From: Blakeslea trispora
Lineage: Eukaryota; Mucoromycota; Mucoromycetes; Mucorales; Choanephoraceae
Direction of reading: 5' to 3'
Assembly: GCA_025331445.1 (NCBI GenBank)
Contig: JAIWNE010000129.1
Span: forward strand, 1 to 64,000
Length of the DNA stretch: 64,000 bases
Positions within the stretch are counted from its first letter, which is position 1; every line of letters starts with the position of its first letter. The position numbers and the translations under genes were made by a program. The notes under the pieces were generated by a model. The model made no database searches and had not been told where the DNA came from. It saw only the letters and a list, made by a program, of their open reading frames with translations. Positions 30,010-41,204 of this stretch are shown one piece after another.

Positions 30010-30759
30010 TAATTCGACTTGGCTAAAGGATGCCTAGGGAAATACCACACTGCTGAATCTACCTCTTCCGAGGCCACCGATGAGATTCTGTCCCACATCA
30101 CTAAATCACTTGATCCGGACGAAGCAAAGACAGTAGTGCTCTCATTCAGCCTTGCGGACATCCAGTTTGGTGCTTCTCGCTCTCCTCGATGTAGTAGCCC
30201 TGGGAAGGATGGTCTCCCGTATGAAATATTGTAATTGCTTTTCAAACATCCCGCTTGTAAAAATCTCGTCGTTCGAGTCTTCAATGATGCTATCACTTTG
30301 GGTGTTTTCCCCCCAATCATGGACTGAAACCTGCATTATTCATTTTCCGAAAAAAGGCGACCTCTCGGATCTATCCAATTGGCGGCCTATCTCACTAATC
30401 AACACTGACTGTAAAGTGTTTGCTCGGCTCCTTAACTTCATAGTTATGCGGGTATCTCATCGCCTCATTAATCGCTGTCAAGCTGGGTTTATGCATCGTC
30501 GGTTTATTGGCGATCATGGCCTGACTTGTCGAATAGTGATGCACGACGCCACCCTTAGCCAATCTTCTTCAGTTGGGATTATGTTGGATCAAAACAAAGT
30601 CTACGATCGTATTCATCCTTCTTATCTCCTCGAGATGCTTTGCAAATTCGGCTTTGACGACAGCTTTGTTCGTATCATTCGTAACTTTTTTTTCGGTACA
30701 AACATCTTGATCCTTTATAAATGGCTTCCTTTCTAGCCCGTTTGCCCAAGGAAGAGGTC
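30010..30759 (+). pseudogene. LINE reverse transcriptase fragment
   Basis: Plus-strand RT domain of an L1/Tad-like LINE in several frames: SPGKDGLPYEIL, then HFPKKGDLSDLSNWRPISL, then QAGFMHRRFIGDHGL and SVGIMLDQNKVYDRIHPSYL (motif A), ending near GFLSSPFAQGRGL. There is a stop after EIL and at least one frameshift. It ends where an LTR-like block begins at 30760. The next preserved LINE segment is at 37671; the catalytic motif between is lost. Confidence 0.8.
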
Positions 30760-30904
30760 TGTTGTGAGTGTAAGAATGAAACAGAGAAATCCTTTAGAAC
30801 TTGTATAGTGTATTAAAGAAAAATCAGATGTCGTTTATAGCTATGGAATATCTAGGGTATTTATACCTTTTAGGTCGGATGAACTAATTCTATCATCTAG
30901 AGAT

Positions 30905-31288
30905 TGTAGTGAACTACATAGCTATAGATACCTATATTCTTAAATCAACCAATCAAATCCTTCTATTTCAGTATAATAATAACTATTCTTCATGCTTCCA
31001 ATTTCGAGTCTGACATCGAAAGGCTATCCAAGTTAGTATTCTCGCCACACCTTAGATGCGTACTTTGAACTATCATAGATTCTAGATATCGACATCGAAG
31101 GAATCATGTTAATATACGATCAACAGCAAACTAGATATTATAAATCATCCTAGCTTTCGAAAAGTATAAATAGAGAGATAATTTAGAAGTAGGATTAGAT
31201 AAGATTCACTTTACTTTTGTATTGGAATAAACCCCTTTAAATCTATTTGTGTTTTTTTAATTTATTTTTTTAGCTGTCAAACAGTACA
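30905..31288 (+). repeat. gypsy2-A 5' LTR
   Basis: 384 bp, TGTAGTGAAC...AACAGTACA, with GTATAAATAGAG as TATA box and GGAATAAACC as poly(A) signal. The sequence at 31296-31305 past the LTR is the exact 10-nt reverse complement of 31236-31245 in the LTR. Other copies: 36836-37218 and 53883-54265. Confidence 0.93.
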
Positions 31289-31310
31289 TTTTTTTTAGAT
31301 TTAAACCGAT

Positions 31311-33080
31311 ATGACTATTCCTACCGAGAACATTCCTACCCAAGAACCTGCTACTACCGGTAGTCAAGAGACGACCCAAGTGTCAGAAAATTCTGTTCCT
31401 GTTTTTCCTGCTCCTGTACTTCCCCCTCTGGCTTCTGTTCTTGAGGATCTGAACCTCGACAAAATGGACATTGATGAGCAGCCCGCATCCGTCACAACAT
31501 CATCGAGTAAGCTCGGCACTGCCATTCAAGTGTTGATTACAAAGAGGGATTCGATCTCCGATCGTCTCTCAAACGTGATAATCATCGGCGGTGATGAGTC
31601 CATCATCGATGATTTGATGGGGCAGGTGCATGCCCTCAACAACAAGATCGCTGTTTTGGAGACCACTCTTGGCTCCACCAAGAAGATTCCCGGTGTACGT
31701 CTCACCAAGAGAGATGTACTCAAGTTCCAGCTTAAGGCCCAAGGCACCACTCCTTTCCCTGGTGAAGAAACCTTTGGCACGGTCGAGCAGTTTCTTCGGG
31801 CCTTCGAAAAGGTAATGGCATCCACTGACAATGATGTTAACCTGGTGTGACGCAAGTACATACCTCTTTCTCTCTCCTTGGACTTCGACGCTTGGTTGGG
31901 TACCGAACTCTTGCCTTGTGCTTCCTGGGTTGAGGCCAAGGCCAAGTTTGTCAAGACCTTTGGCAACTCTCTTCTCCGCCTGCAGGCCCGCCGCACTGTG
32001 ATGACAATGAGGATGAGATCGAACGAGACAGTAAGTGAGTTTGGGCTGCGTTTTGGGCGTGCTGTGGCCGATGCCGGCTACGATCGCATGGAGAATATTT
32101 TGGGGGATGTGTTCCTCTGTGGATTTCCCGAGTCCTGGCAGGTACAGATTAATACTGTACTTGCCTCGACTCATCAAGGTAATGCTACTTGGTGCTTCCA
32201 GGACATAGCCACTGAGGCTCAGAGCGTGTTTAGTGATAGACAGCCTGAAGGGCTTATTTTCGGTGCTGCTGGTTCGTCTGCTTCCAGGTGGGCATCTGCC
32301 GATGCAAGTGGTTCTGGTTCTGGTTCTGTCGCTGGCCCTTCGAAGAGAAGACGGACCGGTGACGGTGGTCGCCCCTTTGGTGGTTCTGGTTCCTCTGGTT
32401 CTGGTTCCTCTGGTTCTGGACGACGCTTCTTTTGCTCGAAGCATGGTGGAAGCAAGGCCGGCCATAACGAAGAAGACTGCTACAGCGGTAAGGGGAAGGG
32501 CAAGGCACCTGAACCTCAAAGGTGCCGTTACTGTGGCAAGCCTTGGACCCAGGAACATCACTGTAGCGAGTACCTTGAGGCCAAGGCCAAAAGTAAGAAT
32601 GTACAGATCTTGGCAATTGAGTCACAGGATATTAATGATACATCTACTAGACATGAAGAGACCTTGATGAAGAAGGCTTTAGAAGAAGACCAGTATGACT
32701 GTAAATATAAGCAGCATAAACATGGCAAGGGACTTCAACTAATCACTCCATTACTACTAGAGGGACAAAAAGTCACAGCCCTAGTCGATACTGGTTCTGA
32801 TATTAGTTGTATAAATAAAGATATTTTGAACAAAAATTTTGACTCCATTGAAATTAATAAGAGCTATGGTCATTTAAACTTTCTTACACTTGATGATAAG
32901 GGAAAAGGCACTCAGACTAATAGAATTGGCAGAACCACTCCTATGCATATTAAATATCTTGGAGGCATTATGACCAATCATGAGTTTGAAGTTGTACAAT
33001 TCAATGATATTAGGGCCACGAGGTTTGATGTCTTATTAGGCACTGACATTCTACCTAAACTACAGATCGGTCTTTATTGA
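31311..33080 (+). pseudogene. gypsy2-A Gag and protease, with stop codons
   Basis: The ATG is 22 bp after the LTR. One frame continues into pol. A TGA at 31848-31850 stands where TGG fits (NLV-W-RKYIPL). Gag has a Ser/Gly-rich linker and knuckles CSKHGGSKAGHNEEDC (32433-32480) and CRYCGKPWTQEHHC (32523-32564). The protease has ALVDTGSDISCIN. TGA at 33078-33080 follows LQIGLY. Confidence 0.9.
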
Positions 33081-36000
33081 GTTGCTCACAGATACCCTGA
33101 TGAACCCGAAAAAGAACTGACTCAATTTGAAAGCATAAGCTTTGATCCTGAAAATCTGATTAACCCAAAAGATTTAGACTATGGCACTGAACTTGAAAGA
33201 AAAGAGCTAATGAGCAAGGTCCAAGCATCATTAAACCGAAACATGAAAATACCTAGTGATGCAACATGCACTATGAAAGATGCAGTTGTCAAAATACCAA
33301 TGAAAGAAGGAGCTAATTGCTATGTAAGACAATATCCACTACCTGCCGCTGCTCATAAGGAAATTGAAACCTAATTATTCGAGTGGATTAGAGACGGGAT
33401 AGTAAAGGAGTGTAAGCCCTCAAACAAGTATCATTCACCACTTCTTGCTGTGCCAAAGAAGGCTGAAGAAGGTAAACCAGCAAAACTTAGAATTTGTTGC
33501 GATTTAAGACGAGTGAACAGTAATATCAGTGAAACGTACAATGAGGGTTATGCTGTACCCAAGATCCAAGAAATCTTTGACCGTGTTATTCAAAAGGGCA
33601 AGATATTCTCCAAGTTGGACTTGAAACAAGCCTATTACAGTTTCCCTGTAGATGAAGGATCGCAAGAAGTACTGACCGTCTCATACAACCATCGATTTTA
33701 CTGCTGGAAGAGAGCACCTTTCGGGCTATCATTCCTCACTAGCTTATTCTGCTATAATATGCGTCTACTACTAGGTGATATTCAAGGCGTTGAAACATAC
33801 GTCGACGACTGCATCCTTTTCTCTGATACTATTGAGGAGCATGTCGCAGTAGTCAACAAAGTGATTGACAGGCTCACATCCGTAAATCTACGAATCAACT
33901 TCGAAAAGACTGAACTGTTTAAAACAAGTGTGATCATGTTGGGATTTGTAGTCGGGCCTGGTGTTCGAAAGGTAGATTTGTCGAGACTATCCAATATTAA
34001 CAGTTGGAAGATCCCTCAAACTGCTGCACAGGTTAGAAGCTTAATGGGTATTATTTCGCACTTACGAGACTATTGTCCCATGCTCAGTAAGATCGCTGCC
34101 CCGATCGACAAGCTACGCACTGATTCAGACGTAAAGAATAACTGGACCGGGTTACATACCGAAAGGTTTAACTCTATCAAGCAGATACTTCAATCAGGAC
34201 TGGTACTGCATCAGGTGGATCTCAATAAGAAGATTTATCTGGAATGTGATGCATCTCTATATGGTATAGGTTGTGCTCTCTCGCAAAGGGATGAGCTGGG
34301 AAGAACAAAGTACATTGCATTCATTAGCAGATCGCTAAGCCCTGCTGGAAGAAATTGGTCTACAAATCGTCGAGAGACTGAAGCAATCTGCTTTGGCTTG
34401 GAACGATTCCGATCTCTTCTGTGGGGTAGAAGCAAACATATGTTTGAGATTCGCACTGACCACATGGCATTGACGTTCCTACATACTTCCACTAATCTCA
34501 ATCCATCTCTGCAATCACGTATCGAAATCATCAATGACTTTGATTTCATCATCACTCATGTTAAGGGCCTCGACAACACCTTACCAGACAGACTAAGCCG
34601 TCTTTATCCACCAATTCCCGAAGACCAAGCTTTGGCGGGGGAGGATGACAAGCAGTTGAATAGATTGAAACGCTTGATCTTGACTATACGAGCTGATCTG
34701 ATCCAAAACAAGTCAAAGAACCGATTTTCACAAAAACGACGCATTTATTCAAAAGATGAAAACCTGAACGTTTTAGCCATAACGTTGGACAGTGATGAGT
34801 ACAAAGCAAGAACAACCGATTATGTATGTCCGCCTGAACATGCCAGAGCAGACATCATTCGGGAAGCTCACAAGCTTGGTCATTGGGGTATTGATGCTGT
34901 AGTGAAACACATACACACTTACCATGGCCTGCATTGGACTTCAATCTATAACGATGTTAAGACCATCTTGCAATCATGCAAAGAATGCGCTAAACACAAG
35001 ATCGTAAGAAAAGGATTCAACCCACTTCGTCCTATTGTCGCATTTGAACCATTCTCGCATATCGCAATCGACACTTGTGGTCCATTCCCAATAACGGACA
35101 GACAAAACTGCTATATTGTAGTGATCGTTGACGTGTGCACAAAGTATATTATCGCTCGGCCTGTACCTAATAAGCAGAGTACGACCATAGTAGATGTGCT
35201 GATCAAAGTATTCACTGACTATGGCTTACCTGACAGTTTAGTGATGCAATCTGATAACGGAGGAAAATATAAAAATTCCCTTATGAAATTAGTGACAAAG
35301 ACGTTGGCTATTGATCATCGCTTCATAACACCTCGCTATCCACAAAGCAACGGAGTCGCCGAAAACGCTGTCAAGGTAGTCCAAAATACACTTCGAACAA
35401 TGTGCGGTAATGACCAACGTGACTGGGATAACATACTTTATATGGTACAGCTTGTGTGTAATATGAAAGTCAGAGAAAAGACCAAGAGCACTCCATTTTC
35501 GTTGATGTTTGCTAGACAAGTAAACGTACAGCGTCATGATGCAGATGCCGAAAAGAATCCTCAAAAGATTGGCAGAAAACCTTTCATGTCAGAAGACAAG
35601 CTGATGGAAAGAGTTGAATACATGCAAGACATTGTTTTTCCAGCTGTAAGCGAACGGGCAAAGAAGTTAGCCGATGAATACAGTAAAAGGTTTGATGACA
35701 AACACTACCTTATTGATATTCCTGTGGACACTACTGTCATGGTCAGATTGGATAGACGAAAGAACAAACTGGCACCTCTTTATGAAGGACCGTTCACAGT
35801 TGTTCGCAAAACTGAAGCCGGAAGTTATGTCTTGAAGGACGAAATGAACGAGCTCCTGCATCGTGAATATGTACCTTCAGAATTGAAAATCATCACTCTG
35901 GACGAATCTAAAATTGATGATGAAGTCTATGAGGTTGAAAGGGTCATCGATCATCGAGTCCTTGAAGGAGGTAAGAAAGAGTATTTGGTGAAATGGGTCG

Positions 36001-36224
36001 GTTATGACGATAGCTGGAATCTTTGGCTAGCCCCTGATCAATTCTCATCGCCTGTTACCATCAATGAGTATTGGCAGCGAATTGACGAGGCAAAACAGAC
36101 CACTGATTCTCAAGCTGGGTTGACGCGTAAGAGAGGCACTGGAGATAAAAGAAAGAATGATAGAAGCGAGAAAGACGTACGTGAGAGAAAGACAAGACGG
36201 TCTAAGAAAAGCAGAAAAAATTAA
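33081..36224 (+). pseudogene. gypsy2-A Pol (RT, RNase H, integrase, chromodomain)
   Basis: In frame with gag, broken only by TAA at 33372-33374 (CAA fits). RT motifs include LRICCDLRRVNSN, FSKLDLKQAYYSF and ETYVDDCILF (YVDD). RNase H has YLECDASLYGIG and FEIRTDHMAL. The integrase has the HHCC finger and IDTCGPF, QSDNGGKY and GVAENAVK. The chromodomain is YEVERVIDHR...EYLVKWVGYDD, then a Lys/Arg tail. From 33450 on, 924 codons are open. With its gag stops it would need suppression or trans help to move. Confidence 0.93.
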
Positions 36225-36250
36225 TCGCTTTCTAGAATTCCGCAGTCTCC

Positions 36251-36683
36251 TGTAATATTTAGGTATGAAAATAGATAAAGGTTTTAGGAGGAAAAATATA
36301 GTAAGTAGTTTGAGACTGTTTTACGTATGCCTTTATTATGAACAAAATAAATGAGAGTATTTATACCAACTGCTATCTACTATTGCTATTACGTCTTTGA
36401 CTTTCTTTAGTCTTTACTCTTTACTAAATCAGGATATTCAAGAGAACAATGTCATAGACTAGTTTGTGTCACCTTTAATGACATATTGACATTTTACTTT
36501 CTTTAGCAAGACTTATTGCTTATCATCTTCTTTAGTCCAGATTCATAGCACTTGCTAATGAAATCATTCTAGAGTGACATAATGTTGGTAGGATTACTTA
36601 ATCCAATTATGATGTAGATCTTTATATACAAATATAGACCTCAATTCTTAAGGAATTCATGTTCAGACAAGCCAAACACGACA
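36251..36683 (-). repeat. Solo LTR, family S, copy 2, inside gypsy2-A
   Basis: 433 bp with a perfect TCTCC duplication (36246-36250, 36684-36688). The other gypsy2 copy reads CAGTCTCCTCCTAG uninterrupted at about 53728, confirming the insertion site. Promoter-like GGTATAAATACTC on the minus strand. Confidence 0.96.
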
Positions 36684-36835
36684 TCTCCTCCTAGATACAC
36701 ACTTTCAAATTTTCTACAACCTTATATTTTATTTTTCATGCGCACATCAATTATGCAGATACCAAAAGCTTAAATCACATATATTGACTTCCTTAAACTA
36801 TCAAGTACAACTTCGTTGACTTTGGTGGGGGAGCA

Positions 36836-37218
36836 TGTAGTGAACTACATAACTATAGATACCTATATTCTTAAATCAACCAATCAAATCCTTCTATTTC
36901 AGTATAATAATAACTATTCTTCATGCTTCCAATTTCGAGTCTGACATCGAAAGGCTATCCAAGTTAGTATTCTCGCCACACCTTAGATGCGTACTTTGAA
37001 CTATCATAGATTCTAGATATCGACATCGAAGGAATCATGTTAATATACGATCAACAGCAAACTAGATATTATAAATCATCCTAGCTTTCGAAAAGTATAA
37101 ATAGAGAGATAATTTAGAAGTAGGATTAGATAAGATTCACTTTACTTTTGTATTGGAATAAACCCCTTTAAATCTATTTGTTTTTTTTAATTTATTTTTT
37201 TAGCTGTCAAACAGTACA
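36836..37218 (+). repeat. gypsy2-A 3' LTR
   Basis: 383 bp, nearly identical to the 5' LTR (length differs by one T in a T run and a few substitutions), preceded by a polypurine tract. Confidence 0.94.
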
Positions 37219-37670
37219 GAGATGATCAGGGAATCTATTTTAATATCGAGGATACGGAATACTATATCATTGATCATGTCTCAGATATTCAGTCTACTCA
37301 GCTCTCAGGTCATAGCTGATCTAAGATGGTAAGATAGAAAAAATTGTTTTAATAAATTCTTTAGCACCATCTTGTCATTTTCATTGTCACATCAATTCTG
37401 ATTCGGTATAGCTGATATCAATAGTTTATCCACATCGATAAGGTCTGAGTCCCAAGAGCCAATTGGTCTATTTGATATATGATCCAATTTGTCTCTCAAT
37501 TTAGCATCATTTTAGAATCGATCTCTAAAGGATAGATAGATGAAGTAGACATTGATCTATTACAGTTACTCTAGTTCTATTCTAGACTCTATGTCCAGAT
37601 ATAGCCTGTATAATAATACTTTGTATCATTTATTTCGTAATCAGTATATAGATTCTAAATGTTCACAACA

Positions 37671-38230
37671 ATGTACTTGTTTTCATCAATGATACAGCTG
37701 AACTCGATCACCCACAGACCTGCCTTACCCGGTACGGCCAGGCTTCAAACTCTTTGGTCAATTATCATAAATCTGTCGTCTTTCTTCTGTCCCGAATCCC
37801 GGTGCCCAACCTTCCTCTCCGATCATCGGTTCAAGAGAAGGGGCTTCGTTGGTATGATCATCGCTCCCCTGGTTTTCTTAGATACCTTGGTTACCCGATC
37901 TGGCTTGCGCCTCATCAGCAAACTTCCTATGTCGAAGGTACGATACGCACCATTATAGTCTCCATTGCGATACACTCAGGTAGACAGCTTTCTGTGTATG
38001 TGAGAGCATTGATAGCCAATTCCTTGATCCTGTCTAAACTCTGGCATGTCCTCAGACTGACTTCTTTACCTACTAACGTCTTAAATAAGATCAAATCGCT
38101 AATCTACCAGTTTGTCTCACACGGCTTCCTTTCTAAAATCCGTCGCTCCATTTTGCATCTTTCAAAATCTAGCGGAGGCCTGGGCCTCTTGGACATTAGA
38201 GCTCAGCGTCTATCTCTCCAGCTTCGCTGG
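37671..38230 (+). pseudogene. LINE C-terminal fragment
   Basis: Segments such as TRYGQASNSLVNYHKSVVF, LRYLGYPIWLAPHQ, ALIANSLILSKLWHVLRL and GGLGLLDIRAQRLSLQLRW match the region after the RT core of L1/Tad LINEs. It is probably from the same element as 30010-30759, with the middle lost. It has a frame change near 37740 and is cut by the LTR-like repeat at 38231. Confidence 0.78.
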
Positions 38231-38642
38231 TGTGATATTTGCAGTCTCAGATAAATTCAATGAGAAGGAACTCGATTTTTTTATTAAATAGAAAGAGAGC
38301 GAACTAATTCTACTGCAAGTTCATGTTGTGTTTATATATTATTTCTATCTCGGTTTCAATCAATCACTCCGTTATAATTTTATCCGTATGAGCAGTTTTC
38401 CTACTAGGATGACTGGTCACCTTAATGGAAAGATGGCTGTAGCCAGATTTCATCCCCCGCCTTGAATAAGGTGGAGATATACTGTTTACTTGATTTATAT
38501 CTTGGAGAGATAATAATTATGCTCGACAAGATATGTTTAATCTTGATTAGTGTTTCAATATATCAGGCATAACTGTTTCATACTTGTTCACTTGTTTCGT
38601 TGGATGTTAAGATCAGTTTAGACTAGGTGATAAGGATAGACA
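38231..38642 (-). repeat. LTR-like dispersed repeat, copy 2
   Basis: Matches 3347-3759 with a few substitutions and small indels, and ends with the same AGCCCTTT extension. It abuts the truncated LINE. No flanking duplication found. Confidence 0.6.
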
Positions 38643-38689
38643 AGCCCTTTCACCACAGCTTAAAAAATGCTGAGGTGAACTTTTTTTTT

Positions 38690-38778
38690 GTCAGAATCTG
38701 ACACGAAAACCTTGAAATTCAATTAAGGCGGTTTAAGGTTTTTGTCAGAATCTGACATGATTTCTGTCAGAATCCGAC
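38690..38778. repeat. Three near-palindromic GTCAGA-A-TCTGAC motifs
   Basis: GTCAGAATCTGAC at 38690-38702 and 38744-38756, and GTCAGAATCCGAC at 38766-38778. Each is a 6-bp inverted repeat around a single base (the third has one mismatch). Function unknown. Confidence 0.7.
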
Positions 38779-38989
38779 ATTTTTTGTTGAATGGCAAAAC
38801 CCTTTTGCGGATCATTTTGAATAGGAGTTGTCTATAATCGAATCATATCCAGCTTAAGTCTCAAAGGGGAGTTATAAGGACAAGTTGCCTTCGTCGTATA
38901 GAGCGATAGTGATTTAACAAGTTTTAGAAGTATAAGCAATAAATGGGCTAATCGTATCGCTTTAATTTTCGGATGAGCTTGGAATATGA

Positions 38990-39373
38990 TTGAATTATTT
39001 AGGTATTACGGGCAAATCAAGCTTCTTTAATTTTATTAATTTGAATCAAATAAATGCTATATATGGGTTCTTCTTTAGGCTGATTTGTAGCTCAGATGTC
39101 CTTTTTTGTAAAAGGGATGCTGCATCGGGTGTACCCAGATTGATTGGCATGCTTGGCTTTGATATAGATACCTTTTGGGACCATAAGAAGCAAATAGGAA
39201 GCAGAAATGAGTTAATTTCCATGACTAGAGCCATCAATAAGCACCTTAATCGCTTTGCAGTAGCTGCGCTTGAAAATTGTACAGCCTTAACCGAGAGTTT
39301 TTTTTTCGTAATTATTTTTTTTCTTGACAGCCATCTTGAAGCGACATGCAAGGTCATGAGCAACACCAAGTAA
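38990..39373 (+). CDS. Hypothetical ORF (127 aa)
   Basis: Open frame MNYLGITGKS... with a central stretch (KRDAASGVPRLIGMLGFDIDTFWDHKKQIGSRNEL) of ordinary protein composition, then a hydrophobic FFFVIIFFL run encoded by T-rich DNA. I recognise no domain. It may be an exon or remnant of an unknown element protein. Confidence 0.25.
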   Translation: MNYLGITGKSSFFNFINLNQINAIYGFFFRLICSSDVLFCKRDAASGVPRLIGMLGFDIDTFWDHKKQIGSRNELISMTRAINKHLNRFAVAALENCTALTESFFFVIIFFLDSHLEATCKVMSNTK

Positions 39374-41204
39374 GAGATCACTCGTCACCAGTACACACAA
39401 GAGTTAGAAACAAGAGAGGAAAAAAGTGAATAGCATATAAAGTCTAAAAAAAACGAAAAAAATAAAGATGAGACGCGATTCTTTACACATGTACTTTGTC
39501 ATCAGCATGTTGTGTTCTTTAGTTGCAATTAGGTACCTCATGAGTCCAGCCAATAGTGAGAGCAACAGTCAGAAGTAAACAGTTGATAAAGAGAAGTTCA
39601 CTCGGTAAGACAGTCAAGTCAAAATAATCTGGAAGCAGTATTTCACTTGTCAGGAAAGAGATTCAAAGCGATGAGGCAAGCTCATCTGAGATGGAGCACC
39701 CATGTAAGCATGAGCAAAGGCAGGAAGACACAAAAAGAAGAAAAACACAAGCAGTAAAGTTGGAAGGAACCCCAAGTTCAATCGAAAAGAGATTCGGCAA
39801 CCTTTAAAAGCACAGACCATAGTAGTGGAAGGAGAATAGGCGGATAAAGAGCATTTCTTGAAGATGAGGTAGAGAGATGGCGACATGAGAAGAGACAAAT
39901 TACCCTGAACGACGGTACATTAAAGGGAAATGGTAATTCAAAAAGCTAGGGCAATAACCAGAGACAATACTTAGATAGGTGGACCACATGTGCACATAAG
40001 AAAGAGGATAGACATGAATGAATCAGACATAGGATGGAAGCTTGGTAGGCGATTGGATATACGATTGTCAAAGGGTTTCAAGGCAATAACTACAAACAGA
40101 GCAAGTTAGTCGATGCAATGTATACAAAAGCATTTGAACATATAAATGGAGAAATCGAAGGACCTTAGGCAAGAGTAACTTGAAAAAGACGCATCAATCC
40201 AAATAGGCAGCCCTTTAAGAGATGGTATACAGAAAATAGTCAAAGAGGTATAAGTTTGAGCAGCATGATATAGAGCAGGCAGTTTGGATAAAAGAGTCAT
40301 TAATGAGTTGGCAGAAAGCAATACAGAAGAGTGTGACATGGATAAAGAATTGTCTATCAAAGTTAATGATGAGCATCTACACTAGTATATATAAAGTGGA
40401 TGATAAACAGATATATACAGATGATGAGTTGGAAGAAGCAAAAAAACAAGAAGAGAAGCGTAGTCGAGTTATTGAGATGCTGTCATGATAAGGTGATATA
40501 CATGTAGCTATTGTGAAACAAAAGAGTCAGTGATGTTGATGGATTATATGATATTTGTTAAAAAAAAAGAGATAAAAGTGCTTACCATTTGCTGTGCATT
40601 TACTGAAACAAAAAGAGAGAAAAAAGAAAATGGGGGATTGAAAAAAATGGCTAGTATATATGAAAAATATGGCAGTGATGGGAAGAAAGTATGATTTCAT
40701 TGACAGATTCAAGCTAAAATCATACTGAAAAGGAAAATGTCTTGGATTTGCATAAACAAATGTTATTAGTGATCAATTAAAGGAACGCTTTACAAAAGGG
40801 GATTTTAAAGAAGCACTTCAAACAGAATCTATGAAGAAAGCTGATAGTAAAGCGTTGAGCTGTTTCATGTTAAACAAATTTGAGTAAAGCAATTTTAAAC
40901 ATAAAAGTGATAAGTTAAAAATCATAATGTATTAAAAGCAACTCCTTACATAGTGTCGCTTTTGATCATGATTCAATCGATTATAATTATAGGATGGTAC
41001 ATTATGAGGCAAATATAATATAATCATTCATTTAGTGTAATCGCTCATACATATATAGTATCAGCGTCGCACCCTTTAGATCCATCTAAATACTAAACAT
41101 TGAAGAATGCAAGTTTCAGTTGTTCAATCAGGTAGAAAATTATAGCAAAGAAATTGTGAGATAAAAAGTTAACCCTTTATCCCTATATATTTAAAATAAT
41201 ATGG
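39374..41204. other. AT-rich DNA, only weak ORFs
   Basis: No recognisable domain. A minus-strand frame (39898-39650) has a signal-peptide-like core (LLLVFFFFLCLPAFAHA) followed by YMGAPSQMSLPHRF and then a stop. A plus frame (40303-40488) ends in an acidic stretch (DDELEEAKKQEEK). Neither is convincing as a gene. Confidence 0.35.

Larger units (their letters stand above)
30905..37218 (+). mobile_element. gypsy2 copy A, full-length Ty3/gypsy chromovirus
   Basis: Element of 6314 bp with LTRs 30905-31288 and 36836-37218 and a perfect GAGAT duplication (30900-30904, 37219-37223). The polypurine tract GGTGGGGGAGCA ends at 36835. One gag-pol frame has three stop codons. A solo LTR of another family sits after the pol stop. 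Confidence 0.95.
30760..37670. repeat. Putative solo LTR split by gypsy2 (30760-30904 and 37219-37670)
   Basis: Outside gypsy2, the two flanks end in matching inverted termini (TGTTGTGA at 30760, TCACAACA ending at 37670). That fits one LTR of about 590 bp into which gypsy2 inserted, duplicating GAGAT. The outer flanks lack a matching 5-mer, and LINE sequence is missing across the site, so a deletion probably followed. Identity of the family unknown. Confidence 0.4.
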
